Source: Lethocerus indicus (lineage: Eukaryota; Arthropoda; Insecta; Hemiptera; Belostomatidae). Taken from it: DNA of 64,000 bases. The notes below the pieces were generated by a model. The model worked only from the letters and a program-made list of their open reading frames with translations. It had not been told where the DNA came from and did no database searches. Both the position numbers and the translations under genes were made by a program. How positions within the stretch are numbered: position 1 is the stretch's first letter; each line of letters opens with the position of its first letter. Positions 34,501-51,457 of the stretch are shown piece by piece. The stretch covers positions 11,741,154 to 11,805,153 of the forward strand of contig JACDQD010000002.1 in NCBI GenBank assembly GCA_019843655.1, written 5' to 3'.

Positions 34501-36450
34501 ATGAGAAGTTCTTAGTGTTACATCTACTTAAGCTGCGACCTATTAAATCAATTAATATGTGATATTAGCGTTTCATAAGATTAGCTTCTATATTTGTCAC
34601 TACTTTCTATATGCATTATTAGGGCTAGGCAATTCTCATACCCGTCTCAAAAGAACAGATTTAAACTGCAAATTGCAAACGTCCAAAACTGCTCACATCG
34701 AGAGATTCCAATCGAAGTCCTTCGTACCATCCTCAATGCTCCCTGGTATGTTTCCAATCATACTCTTCACCACGATCTCAACATACCTACAGTCGACCAG
34801 GTCATGAAATCGCGGTTTCATAAATTTCATTCCCGTCTTTCTGCTCATCCTAATTTTCACGTCGAATCTCTTTCCTCCTTTACCCATCCACTATCCCCCC
34901 CCCCCCTCGACGGCTTAAACGCCACTGGCCCAAGGATCTTCTTGGTCTAGATACAACGAGCCAGGAAGTGGCATCAGTGGATGATCTCTTCATCATGTGA
35001 ACCGTGTCAGAAAAATAGACAGAACCATTGCACCTATAACATGTACTAATTGTTGATTATGCAATAAAAAAATTTTAAAAAAACGAAACGAATGTTTTAA
35101 TGAAATGTGTTTTTTCAGAAAAGGGCGTCCTCCCAGCAGGATCATTTGTGTGTGTATTTATATACGATATACATAGAAGAAGTGAATTTTGGGATCACCC
35201 GTACGACTTTTATCCAGAACATTTCTTACCAGAAAAAGTTGCTGCCCGGCCAAAATATGCCTTTCTCGCATTCAGTGCTGGGCCTCGTAACTGTCCAGGT
35301 GCTTTAAACATTCATATATTTATTATTATCTAAACTGATAAATGATTAGTTAATAAGAATGTTTCATTCTATTAATATATACGGAAAAACCGATATTTAT
35401 TAAATTACTAGCTGAAGTCCCGGCCTTGCTCGGGGGGTTCACATCAATAAGAAAGCAGAATTGTAATTAAAGATATGTTTATTACAGTACTTGAGGGTAC
35501 ACTACATTCATAGTTCTACCTTTTTCTGCATATACAAAAATGTAGGATATATGTACCGGTGGCATCACTATTATGATCATTATCTCTGCAATCATATTTT
35601 ACTATTTATTGCTTGTATCTCAATGCATACGTAGTTTGTCTTGAATCTTGAATGGAATGACCAAATAGTCCTAAATATGAGAAGGGGAAACATTATTGTA
35701 AGATATCTGTTGGCAGTTCTTTTTAATTAATGTGATGCTAAACTTTTAATTATTAACTTATGATATGAATATTATTAGATAGGTATTGCTTTTATGACAA
35801 AGTAATTAGATCATGCTAAAAATATTTGAGAAAGGGAAACATTAATGTATGATATCTGTTGGGTGCGTTCATATTAGTTCAATAAAGCGTCAGTGTAAAT
35901 TAATAAATTATAATATTTAAATAACAGAAAGGGAAACAATAATGTAAAATATCTGTCGGCTGCTTTTTAGTAACGTGACAAACTATACTTTTAATTATTA
36001 ACTTATGACCTCGTGACCTGGAAATATGTCGTTGAACGTTTGTGTGGGTTAGCTGTATACATGCGGTAAATTTGGTGAGAATTGGAGCAGCCGTTCACGT
36101 TGTACAGCGTAGAGGTAACTGCTGACTTTTGACCCCATGACCCGGAAAGGTGCTTCTTGACCTGACAGGACTTGAGATGCATGCACGCTGAAAGTTTGCT
36201 GGAAATCGGTTCAACCGTTTGGAAATGCATAACGAACACACACACACACGCCATTAGACAAATATTATATAGATATTTTTATTTTGCAGGTATGCTGTAT
36301 TCAAATTGGGCAGTCAAAGTAATAGCAGCTACACTTCTGAGAAAGTATAGGATTGAGAGTGATATTCGACCAGAAGCTATGCAGTACAAAGTTGTATTAA
36401 TGCTTGAGCCTATAAACGGATTTTCTATTCGCTTGATATCTCGGACATAA
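31564..36450 (+). CDS. Cytochrome P450, CYP4 clan, tandem gene 2
   Basis: Tandem paralogue of gene 1. Exons: a tentative 10-nt start exon 31564-31573, then 31630-31827, 32326-32429, 32638-32725, 32852-33034, 33103-33172, 33399-33525, 33643-33694, 33795-33907, 34241-34478, 35119-35298 and 36290-36450. All phases agree, giving about 507 residues. Exons from the second P450 block onward have exactly the same lengths as in gene 1. Features: membrane anchor, KKWRMER, IPSPPSLPIIGH, C-helix WHKMR, I-helix AGYDTSS, K-helix ETVR, FYPEHFLPEK and FSAGPRNCPG (haem Cys about 453). The 31630 exon has no ATG before the anchor. Splicing ATGTACTTAT to it through a 56-bp intron restores a start in frame; the exact N-terminus is therefore uncertain. 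Another in-phase donor at 33701 would add two residues to exon 8. Introns hold a LINE relic and another repeat. Confidence 0.88.
34559..35095 (+). mobile_element. Decayed 3' end of a jockey-type LINE in P450 gene 2 intron 9
   Basis: Plus-strand translation gives, across one frameshift, HIERFQSK (frame of 34559) then LRTILNAPWYVSN, LHHDLNIPTVDQV, and FHSRLSAHPNFHVESL (frame of 34594). This is the characteristic C-terminal segment of jockey-clade ORF2 (RFQSK-LR-I-NAPWYV, DL-IPTV, HPN-). It ends at a stop near 34950, followed by about 140 bp resembling a 3' UTR and an A-rich tail at about 35062-35090. Only a few hundred bases remain, so this is a 5'-truncated dead copy. It contains a poly-C run at about 34896. 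Confidence 0.8.
35410..36273. mobile_element. Unclassified interspersed repeat filling P450 gene 2 intron 10
   Basis: Starts at about TAGCTGAAGTCCCGGCCTTG and ends with GAAATCGGTTCAACCGTTTG, AACGAACACACACACACACG and TTATATAGAT, terminal patterns common to non-LTR-related insect repeats. It contains three iterations of GGGAAACA(T/A)TA-TGTA-(G/A)ATATCTGT near 35686, 35834 and 35931. The homologous intron in gene 1 is only 121 bp. The right end lies about 16 bp before the exon acceptor. No coding sequence is recognised. Confidence 0.5.
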
Positions 36451-38031
36451 TAACTGTGTTAGTCATTACAAACTGCATGTATCTTGAAATGATGGAAATT
36501 GATACTTTGACTTTATTACTGTGTGTGACTTCATTAATTTTTATTATTTTGACTTCTGTTTTCTTCAGGGATTGTAGTTCCAACTCACACTTAAGAAATA
36601 GTATTACTTTCTAACCTCAGAATTGAAATGTCTTACATTCCATTTTTCTTCTGTCATTTTACAGGGACCTTTCAAGCCACGCATGCTCGTGCTTCAGTCA
36701 GGGCTAGACTGCTATTCTATATATGAAATCCGTATGGAAAGTTGGGAACCAACAGAAATATTAAACAAAACATAATTCAAAAAATACAGTTTTTACATAT
36801 GTTTGAAAATATGCCTCTACTTGTGAGCACTGCTTATTGAATGATATACGTGTTTACATATTTGATCATACGTTTTCCAAATGAATGTAGCATGCGATGT
36901 AAAACAAGATATTATCATTAAAAAGAATTAGAAAGAATTCTATTATATAAATAAAGAGTAGATTATAAGAAAAATGTGTCCATTGCACTCTGTGTGTGCG
37001 TGTCTTTGCTTGTGTTCCTTATCGATGGGAGGAAGTAGCGGATCCTGTTCGTTCACACCTGTCCCAACCAAGAAAATGAAACCTGCTTCGAATAAACAAC
37101 CCCCTTTTTAACTTCTTATTCTTTGCGTTTAGTTCTTTCTGGCTCTATAGTTCAAAACGATCTTCTCTTAGACTAGAGTAAATTAGATGATCTCATTAAT
37201 TCTCTCTAATTTACTTCATGAAATTCCAGTATATTATTGTCTTATGCAAAACTATTGCAAGTAAATAACATAAGAACTAGTACTTTATTTACCCGAATAG
37301 TTTAATACTTGGAAAAAGGCTAATCTAGACCGACATTCACAAGCCGAATACTCGTAGTTCTTTTAAATTATTTATTTTTTGGACATAAATTGAAATGAGT
37401 TTAGACTTTGTTAAGATATATTATTTTTAATGATCCGTAAAATATTTAAACATACTTATAAGTGTATGCGTTGGAGACCTTTGTTTCAGTTCTATTGTTT
37501 AACATCTACCTCGTAAGTTAGTCGATGTAAATCAATACATAAAAAGTACGCGCATCTATGAGCCACATAGACTCATAACACTGTCCCTTATTTGTTCTCT
37601 ATCTTGATGTACAGGCCTTTCCTCCCTTGGGTTGTGTAAAAAATAACTTGCCTGTATTCCAAACAGTAATGATACGTGGCGTAATCTAGCTTCCTGTGTA
37701 CAGAGAAATTGTCACCTGTTGTTACTTCGATGCGTGAACGAAGATTAAATAGCAGTGGGCGAAAGTGGCTGAGATGAAAGTGATTTAAATGGTCGGAGCG
37801 CGTTTCTTTATGAAAGAAAGGTGGCGTTGGAAAGACGGGCACCGATGACGTAAGAGCGGGCGCTAACTAGGGCCTACTGGTCAGTCTGGCTGGCGGCACC
37901 GAGCAGCTCGCACTGCCCTCTTTTCTAAGCTTTATACATCTACAATTTGTCAAGTCACCTAATGAAAAAGACATTTTATACTTTCGTTAATTGTGCTACT
38001 TCGATTAGAACAGTTCAACTTTATTATTGCG
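36451..38031. other. Intergenic: P450 gene 2 3' side and Rab gene upstream region
   Basis: No coding exon is recognised. It contains the left copy of a Rab-flanking repeat (about 37140-37460). The stretch 37800-37920, close to the Rab start, is GC-richer than its surroundings and is the likely promoter. A minus-strand open frame at 37588-37842 has no recognisable family. Confidence 0.45.
37140..37460 (+). repeat. Rab-flanking dispersed repeat, left copy
   Basis: Shares text in the same order and orientation with 40985-41340: GATGATCTCAT, AATTTAC(T/C)TCATGAAATT, TTTTAAATTATTTATTTTTT-GGACA, GAC-TT-TTAAGATATATTATTTTT and TGATCC. Identity is roughly 65-75% by eye. Confidence 0.55.
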
Positions 38032-40129
38032 ATGCGAACCATCGAAGGTAAAGTTGTGGTCCTCGGCTCGCAGGGTAAATATTTTATTTTTAATTAATTT
38101 TAACTGTAAATTTCACTTAGGTAAGTATTTATCTCGTCTGTGGAACACGTAGTAGCTTATAAAAGGCAAAAACTCGTCTGTATTTTGTATTTGAAATATT
38201 TTGAGTGCTATTCTTACAAATTTTTATTTACAACAGTTATATGGATCAATATTTAATTTACTTGTGTATATTTTATGGTATTAAATATACAAATGTAGCC
38301 GATATTTTTTACTAAATCCTCATTTCTCTCTAGCTTGTAGTAATTTTCTTGACAGTTACATAACAACCAAATGGCTTTTGGGGAGGTTATAGACTATTAT
38401 TTCTTTTTCTGTACATTCAGAGTAAATAAATTAGATATAATTTCATTAAAAATTGTGCATTAACTAAGATTCATTCCCCTAAGGCCTAGTGTTAAATAAT
38501 ATTAATAATTGTGTTCCTTGCATTTCTGATTTTGTAATACCAGAACTTGAAATAAAGTATACTTGAAAATAATGGTATTAAAAATATGCTTCTTTTAGTT
38601 CTACATGTGTAGCATAATTGAAGTTATAATTTTCAAACTAATGCCTTTTGTATCTCTCATATCCAACATTAAATGTTTTCTGACTGATATATTTTTAACT
38701 TTGAATTGAATTTATAATGAAGTATTAATTCTGATTCAAATTCTGTTAATTAATGATTATATAATTATAATTTATTTATTTCTTCCTTTACAACTTTTCT
38801 AAATTACATATTAGCGTAAGTTCAATGAAAATTTAATATTAATACAACTGTCCAGGTGAATTCTTATGGGGACAGTCAACTTGTTAAATATAAAATATAA
38901 TGCTTACATCCTTATTATCTGTAAAAAAATATTAAAATATGGATTAATTTTTGGGTGTAGGAACTACATCTCCAAATCTTGTTTCCTTAAATTTTATTTC
39001 TATATAAATGTTTTAATAGTATTTTTACTTTAGAAATTAATATTCGTTTTATGTATGAATTCTTAGGAGTTGGGAAAACCAGTTTGGTTGTACGCTACAT
39101 TGGAAAGATGTTCAGTCACCACATCAGTCCAACAATTGGTGCATCCTTCTTCACATGTAATATCAATGTTGAAGACACTAGGGTAAAATTGCAGGTCAGA
39201 TGTCCTAGAATTGTACCTTCACTTATTGATTATACCTCGGATCCAATAATTATCTGAGGGGTGTAAATTGAATGATAATTAAATTTGTGAATCTTTAGGT
39301 GTGGGATACTGCAGGCCAGGAAAGGTTCAGATCCATGGCACCAATGTATTATAGGAATGCAAATGCAGCTCTGTTGGTATTTGATATAACGCAGCCATCA
39401 ACTTTTGGTGCCATAAAATCTTGGGTGAAAGGTATTACATTAACAGCTCAATTCTTGGAACTTGTTATATAGTTAATCATTCATTTCTGCATCTTTTCTT
39501 TATGTTGACAGAACTTCAATGTAATGTTGAAGAACCTCTTGTGCTATGTGTTGTGGGAAACAAAACGGATTTAGAGTCTCATCGCAAGGTAGCTCGAGAA
39601 GAAGCTCAACAGTATGCTGCTTCTATAGCAGCTAGTTATTTTGAATCCTCCGCTCTCAACGATATAGGTAACATAAGAGTAATATTAATGCCTTAATCTG
39701 AAATATTTTAATTCAGTACCATCCAAAATTAAACAATGCACAAATTAACAAAATTAATTATGTCTCCTTAATACATCTGTTTAGACAAGTACTGACCTCC
39801 CTTTAAGGAAATAAATTAATCATAGTAAGCAATTCATCAAATTTTGCCTTTATTTTCATCACTTTTACTAAGTCTTATCTTATGTGCAAGCCTGTATGAA
39901 AGTACTATCAGTGAATTTAGGAATTCTAATATTTATTTAATTATAATTATGTGTTTCTATTTTAGGTATTGAAGATGTATTTTTGTGTTGCGCTTCTGGA
40001 ATGATTACACTTAGCCAAGACAAATTGGTTAAAAACTTACGTGTCACAACACCCCAGTCAGATACTCCCCCAACTAAACTTAGTAGTCCACTTACAGCCA
40101 CAAGTGAAAAACCGGCCTTGTGCTGTTGA
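38032..40129 (+). CDS. Rab-family small GTPase (Rab5/21/22-like, possibly the insect RabX1 group)
   Basis: Five exons: 38032-38074, 39067-39194, 39299-39431, 39512-39667 and 39966-40129. The phases agree, giving 207 residues. Rab GTPases switch between GTP and GDP forms to direct vesicle traffic on organelle membranes. Seen: P-loop GSQGVGKTS (residues 12-20), switch I SPTIGASF with the Mg-binding Thr, switch [11 protein letters not shown] (59-67), base-binding NKTD (118-121) and ESSAL as the last G motif. The C-terminus is KPALCC: two terminal cysteines fit geranylgeranylation of Rab proteins. The short N-terminus, [17 protein letters not shown] and [14 protein letters not shown] place it near the endosomal Rab5/21/22/31 set. 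The RabX1 suggestion is from memory and unproven. The first ATG directly precedes the first beta strand. Confidence 0.92.
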
Positions 40130-40984
40130 CTGATATGGATGGATAAACAGAAAGTACATAGTTGTACTTTATATACTGGAAAAATCTCAATTTGATTCTT
40201 GGATAAGATCAAGTTTTTGGAACGGGCCATTAACAGTGTGAATGTTCAGTGGCATACAACGTGCCTTATAATTTTACATTACTGTTATAACTTTAGTTGT
40301 TAGGTGAATAAGAAAAATAATCACTGTTTTTCTGTTAATTGAATTATCAACAATGGATATATGCTGCATTAATCTGTATATAATATATTCTCATATTTAC
40401 AATTTCTTCTAGTTAAAATGTAGACAATGTATTAATTTGAAACTTATTGTTCTTTTACTGTCATCATAAAAGGAAAGGAATAGATTCTAGCCAGATTACA
40501 GTACTGCACAGAATTTGCATGCTTTAAGAATACAATTCATAAAATGGTCAATATATTACATTATCTAGTCCTTATTGGTTATTCTGTTTCTGCTGACCAC
40601 CTCCAGCTGTTATTGTTACCATCTATTTTGATTTATTGACACAAGCTACAATTGTTCCCAAGAAATTGTAAAGTTGTTTCAGTTTGTTAGTAATATGACA
40701 TTAACAAATATATATACAGATTGTATTAATTTATTTTTGGAAAATTATCATTTTAAAATTAAAACTCATAAAATATAAAAACTGTCTTTTTATTACAATA
40801 TTTCCAGGAGAGTATAGAAATCTTTTTTTAATTGCACCTTGCTAAATGGCAACTCTATATTGATATCTTCCTATTATTTTGATCAAATATCAAAACTTAA
40901 CAAACATTTTTACTTTTATACTATAATATAATGTTTCCTCTTTTAATGATTATTTTTTTTATTATGTCATGAAAGATCGTATTA

Positions 40985-41340
40985 CTATGATCTTTTTTTA
41001 AATATTTCCATTTGGTTAATTGGATGATCTCATGCATTTTCACTAATTTACCTCATGAAATTGAAATACTATTGTATACAAACCATTGTAAATATATGTA
41101 ATAATATAGCACAATCATTTTTAAAATCTAATTTTCTTACATTGCTTAAATAGTGTAACACTTGGAGGAGGGCCCAATCTGAAAGGATATTCACAAAATG
41201 AATACACAAATTGGTTTTTAAATTATTTATTTTTTTGGACACAAATTATAATGACTTTAGTCTGTTTTAAGATATATTATTTTTCCTGATGCATGATCCA
41301 TATATTCAAAGAACTTTTTACACACTTATAATTAATGTCA
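40985..41340 (+). repeat. Rab-flanking dispersed repeat, right copy
   Basis: Diverged direct copy of 37140-37460, about 3.85 kb away, beyond the 3' end of the Rab coding sequence. The landmarks are listed with the left copy. Confidence 0.55.
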
Positions 41341-43197
41341 CATAAAATATCAGCAATAGACCCAAGTCTTGTGTGTCTTCCAATCATAAATCAGGTATGA
41401 ATCAAGGTAGATATTATTAAACTATAAATGTTTAGTAATTAAATTATAGGAATAAGCCATTTGCAGTTCTCCCATTAGAAAGTCAAAGAAAAGCATTTAC
41501 TTAATTAAGAAGTGTTATTTATATAAATTAAGCATTTTTTGAACTATATGTTAAATATCACCACTGAATGCAGCATATGGTCAATAAATGTTAATACAAA
41601 AGTGTATACACAATAACTAATTTTTACCTAATGACCAAACATAAAATGAATTAATAATTCCAAAAAGACAATTGCTTATTTCAATATTGTGATTTGTTAA
41701 AAATTATATTAAGCATACAAATTTGAATTTCATTTCACACAACAATTATCATTGTATAGCAATACACATTTTTTAATTAAATACACTTGGATTGAAATAT
41801 AAGGTGTTTGCCAACATTATATAGAATGTAGTGGTGAAAACCTGTATTGATGTAAAACTTGTATAGAACTAGAACAGAATGCAAAGATAAATCTTGGGGT
41901 TGGGGGATTGAAGTTTTTCAATACACTAAATAAATGTTCTGAATGTCAAATTAGAAAATATAATTAAACTTGAGGGCTAGAGATTCATCCTTGAGATTTA
42001 TAGTTTTCCCTTGACAATATTCCTACAAAAAATACCAAGTTTAATTAATAAGGCAATCTATTCTAATCAGTTCAGAACAAGATGAGACTTGTTATTAATG
42101 TAATCAGAAAACCATGCCTACGTAATATTAAATTATTGGGTAGCGATTAGCAGTAATTAATTCAAAGTAAAGGAAACAAGTTCTAATTTATGATTGGAAG
42201 AGTTGGAAATTTAAAAAAGTGTAATTTATCCAATTCACAACCTTTAAAAAACTCATTAGTTAAATATATGTGATTTTTAGAATGCATTTATTTATGTGAA
42301 AATTGCACTGTTACCTAGGATAAACTAGGTGCTAATAAAATGATTCAATTCCCTTTGTAAATTGATCTGTTTGAAAAATTACTCAGGTACTGCATTTAAT
42401 TCACAAAAAAATAAATCATTTTTTATATAGTTTAGCGTATTTTCATAACCTAAGTTAAAAGCATAAAAATTATACAGAAAACTATGAATTTAGCCTAACT
42501 TTTATAACATTTTAGTCTTAAGAAACTTCAATTTACATTTGAAAAAATATGGTAAGGTATTAAAAACATTCATTTAACATGAGATTATTCATTTCTTTTT
42601 TCCACAAACAAGGCTTAACTTTTTATTTTCTAATAATACTTCAATGCCTGTTTTGGTTGAAATTTACTTTTAAAACAGATTTAAAAAATATTCCTTCATT
42701 CAATCACAATTAAAAAATATTACATTGTCATAATTGATTTATATTTGTGTGTGTATATATATTAAATATTTGTTACAGTACTTTTCAAGTAGAACTGAAG
42801 CTTTACAACTCAAAATTAATACTTCAACAAAATGTAAACCAGTATGATGAATAAAGTCACATTCCAACTTATATTATTTAATAAACAACAATTTTCTATA
42901 TAATTTCGAGGACAGTTCCCTTGCATATAATTTTATGAAAACATTTTTGGAAGCAAATATACATAAACCAAAGCACATGCTTATGACACAGGCTTAAGAA
43001 TTCCCTTTACTGGTTAAACCAATGAAGGTTTTTTATTTTAAAATAAGAATCTTTTTTCAGTTGACTGTATGCACAAATACAAAATTATCTCTTTATTCTA
43101 ACTAATAAAATAAAAACAAATATTTCAATGTTTTCAAATAAATGATCACAAGATAATATACTTTAACATCAAAACACCTATATTTAAACACCTTTTT

Positions 43198-43206
<9 letters not shown>

Positions 43207-43251
<45 letters not shown>
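43207..43251. repeat. (AT)n microsatellite
   Basis: Uninterrupted AT dinucleotide run in the Rab to Cullin-1 intergenic region. Confidence 0.9.
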
Positions 43252-43256
<5 letters not shown>

Positions 43257-44185
43257 AATAAGTGGAAATGTGTATTCCAAATGTCCACCCTCATCTAAAC
43301 ACTTCGGTCCTTCCAAAGACCTTAATGGATGTAGTGGAAATAATATATGGTTATTCTGTAATTTATTTTTTTTGTTTTTTTTTCATTGACTATGGAAGTA
43401 TATACCTAAATTGTTCATCATAATCAGGAATGAGCCAGTTTACACTTACAACAGTTAACTATATATTCTGATATTTGTAAAATTATCAATCATAGTCATT
43501 ATTAATATTATCAAGTAACTCAATAATTTCATTCTTAAGAACATGTTAAATTTATAAAATATACATAACTGAGACCTATTATAGATCTGTGTTAATAGTC
43601 ATCTGGCCATTACCGCGTTATATTTTGTATTACTACAACATTCAAAAAGAGGCCAATGGTGGCATATGTAGACCAAAAGAATAAAGCGTATGTCACATTA
43701 TAGTTACATTATTGGTTGACGATATCGATTTGATGGTTAATGATTTATAACAGTCAAATTAATTTCAAATTTGTTCCAATAAATAACTTGCTTCAATGCA
43801 AGTTTTGCAGAATGTATATCAACTTTGAACACCTTATTCAAATCTAAGTGCTAATCTAGTTTTAGGAACTTAACGTTTAATACAGTGAGTGGGTATATAA
43901 TGTGATATTTCAACCAGTTAATTTACCACTACAAAAATTTAAATTTTTTTCAAATATTGTGGAACAAAATAAGTTTTGGTGGAAATATTGATAAAATAAA
44001 CAAAACAAAATTTAATTTTTAAAACAATGAAACACTAATTGAATAAAAACATTGAAACAAACAACAGATAATAGAATGATGTTGAATTTGATATTGATGC
44101 TTGTGGATACTGATAATAAGTAAATATTATTAGTGTACATGTAAAGCTGTATTTGAGGATCCATGACTTCTGCTGATTCTGCCAA

Positions 44186-49130
<4,945 letters not shown>

Positions 49131-51322
49131 GGTTTTTCTTTATTCCTAAAAAAAAAGGCATCAAAATTATTTTAACATGGACGAGGAAATTATCTGGTCC
49201 ATCAGAGGATAATTAAATAATTCACAATTAATCATATAAAGTATTAGGATAAATTACATTAATAATAATATATTAGAAAGACAAAATTAGAATCTTTTAT
49301 TAAATTTATTCAAACTGGAAGGCTTTAATTTTAGCATTATAAAATGTATAAGTGTTCATCATACATATTTTGGTTAATCTCCTAACTATAATTATTCCTT
49401 TAATCAATAACTTATTATTCTTTTAAAAAATCCACTTGAATTTTTAGATTCAACTAAAAAGGGATTGAATTTATCACAATAAGTAAATGAATTACATCAT
49501 TAACTGAATGCTATTTGCAAATTGTGCTGATAACACCAAATAATAATAAACATTTCATTTTTAACTCTGAATTTAAAATGTTATTCAAACAGGGGTAAAT
49601 AATATTTTAAGGAAAACATTTAAACAATTCATATTTTTCCACAAAAAATTAAGCAGATACCCTAGATAGTGGGCCAAATATCACACACAATATACAAAGA
49701 CAATTAGCCATAATGAACAAAAACTTCCAACTTGAGTGAGCTTATGTTAAGCTACAACTCAAATGTTTATCTATGTATAAATCCAACATTTAGCATTTAA
49801 TATGCAAGTTTATCCTATAAAGCACTATAAAAAATAAGTTTTTAAAAATTGAACAAGATACTGTTTCTTATTGTCGTATAAAATTATTATTTATTTATTT
49901 CTTACGGTGTCTTCAGTTTTATTTAGAGGTTAGCAATAGTTAATGGAATATAAGAAAGTCTATAAACTCACTGCAAGAAGTAAACTGAATAATAATTTCA
50001 AGTCTCAGCCCATGCTGGATTTTAATTTTTAACAAACTTTAATGATTACTTATTTTCTCATAAAATGTCTAATGCATTCTCTTTGACCTACGGTAAACTA
50101 GTAACTATCTTGGGTGGAACTCAATCCATATTTAAAACAATGGTTACTAGTATCGGTAAAAAACAATAATGTCACAAGTACTACAAAATATAACAAATTT
50201 AATAATTTTATAAAATACTGCACTTCAGTATTATTAAAGAAAACATAATCCACATTGAACAGTTTTCAAACAGCTGTCAGGAAATAAGGTAACTATTTTA
50301 AAGGTCCCTAATAATGACACTTCAATGAAAGCAACAATTGTGAAACTGGCACTACTATTCCCATTTTACATAACTAATGGTAAAAATGTTCCCTCTATTA
50401 TTTCCCAATACTTTTAACATCATAATGTTTTCAGATATGGTTTAGCTTATACTGAATGTGTGCATAAAGAGTGTATGATAAATCCAACTCGGTGTAAAAA
50501 TTAAGACTTTCACATTCGTTAAACAAACACAATAAGAAAGCCCATCTGTTATACCTCAGCCAGACTAAATAAATATTTTTTTACAAGCAAATATCTGCGT
50601 AGAAAATTCAAAAAACATAATTTGAATTGAAATATCATATGACTTTACAAGTAGATCACAACGAAAATAAACAACCTGAAATTCTATTTCCTATTGTTCA
50701 TGGACAAAATTTCACGGCCCAATGCCACTACAAAACACCAACCAAAAGTTCAATTCCTGGGAATCAACTTACCTTTAAATATATAACATAACCGTTAAAT
50801 CGATTAAAAAGTAACAATAACGCAGGTAATACGAAAAATTTTGATATAACTAAACTTAATCTATTAATACCAAATACTAAAGATTGCACTTCCACCACTA
50901 GCCCGTCAGTACTTAAAGGCCAAACGTAAACAGGGCTTACACCTCAGTCTTTTATTATATAGATGCAATACTTTTAAAAAATTATTGATCGTAAGTAAAA
51001 ATAAAATATAGGTAACAATTTTCTGTTATACTTTATAGCCATTAAAATATAACACTTCTAGTGTAACTCAGTTACCACATCGAATATTTATCGTTGTATA
51101 TAGAGGAAACGCACCCGATAATGAGAAATTATGGCTTTTAAAAAATATAACAATAGTTTAATAGCAAATTTAATATAGTAAAAGTTCAATCCGAATAATA
51201 TTCTTTTTCTTTACAAATTCTAAATTTAAGCATTTACATAAGAGCGCGCAATATACAATAATGCGGTACGAATAAGTTGTCGTTTCGCAGTAACAAGTTC
51301 GCAGTAACGTATATCTTAAGTA

Positions 51323-51324
<2 letters not shown>

Positions 51325-51372
<48 letters not shown>
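51325..51372. repeat. (AT)n microsatellite
   Basis: Uninterrupted AT run, directly next to the hairpin repeat that follows it. Confidence 0.9.
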
Positions 51373-51375
<3 letters not shown>

Positions 51376-51457
51376 GTTTTGCATCTGTTCATATTAAAAT
51401 GTAATATTGTATCATTATACACATATTACATTTTAATATTAACAAGTACAAAACTGC
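51373..51457. repeat. Hairpin-forming inverted repeat
   Basis: GCAGTTTTGCATCTGTTCAT and the following ATTAAAATGTAAT (51373-51405) form an imperfect reverse complement with 51425-51457 (ATTACATTTTAATATTAACA, then AGTACAAAACTGC). The spacer is about 19 nt. No coding content. This may be a MITE remnant fused to the AT microsatellite. Confidence 0.6.

Larger units (their letters stand above)
40130..44185. other. Intergenic between the convergent Rab and Cullin-1 genes
   Basis: Four kb of AT-rich sequence with no convincing exon. It must hold both 3' UTRs. It contains the right copy of the Rab-flanking repeat (about 40985-41340) and an (AT)n tract at about 43207-43251. Confidence 0.5.

Noticed and set aside
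34559..34950. Two overlapping frames read as host genes
   Set aside because: They are the two halves of a frameshifted LINE ORF2 C-terminus.
37588..37842. 84-codon minus-strand frame upstream of the Rab gene
   Set aside because: No recognisable motif and no supporting exon structure. It lies in the likely promoter region.
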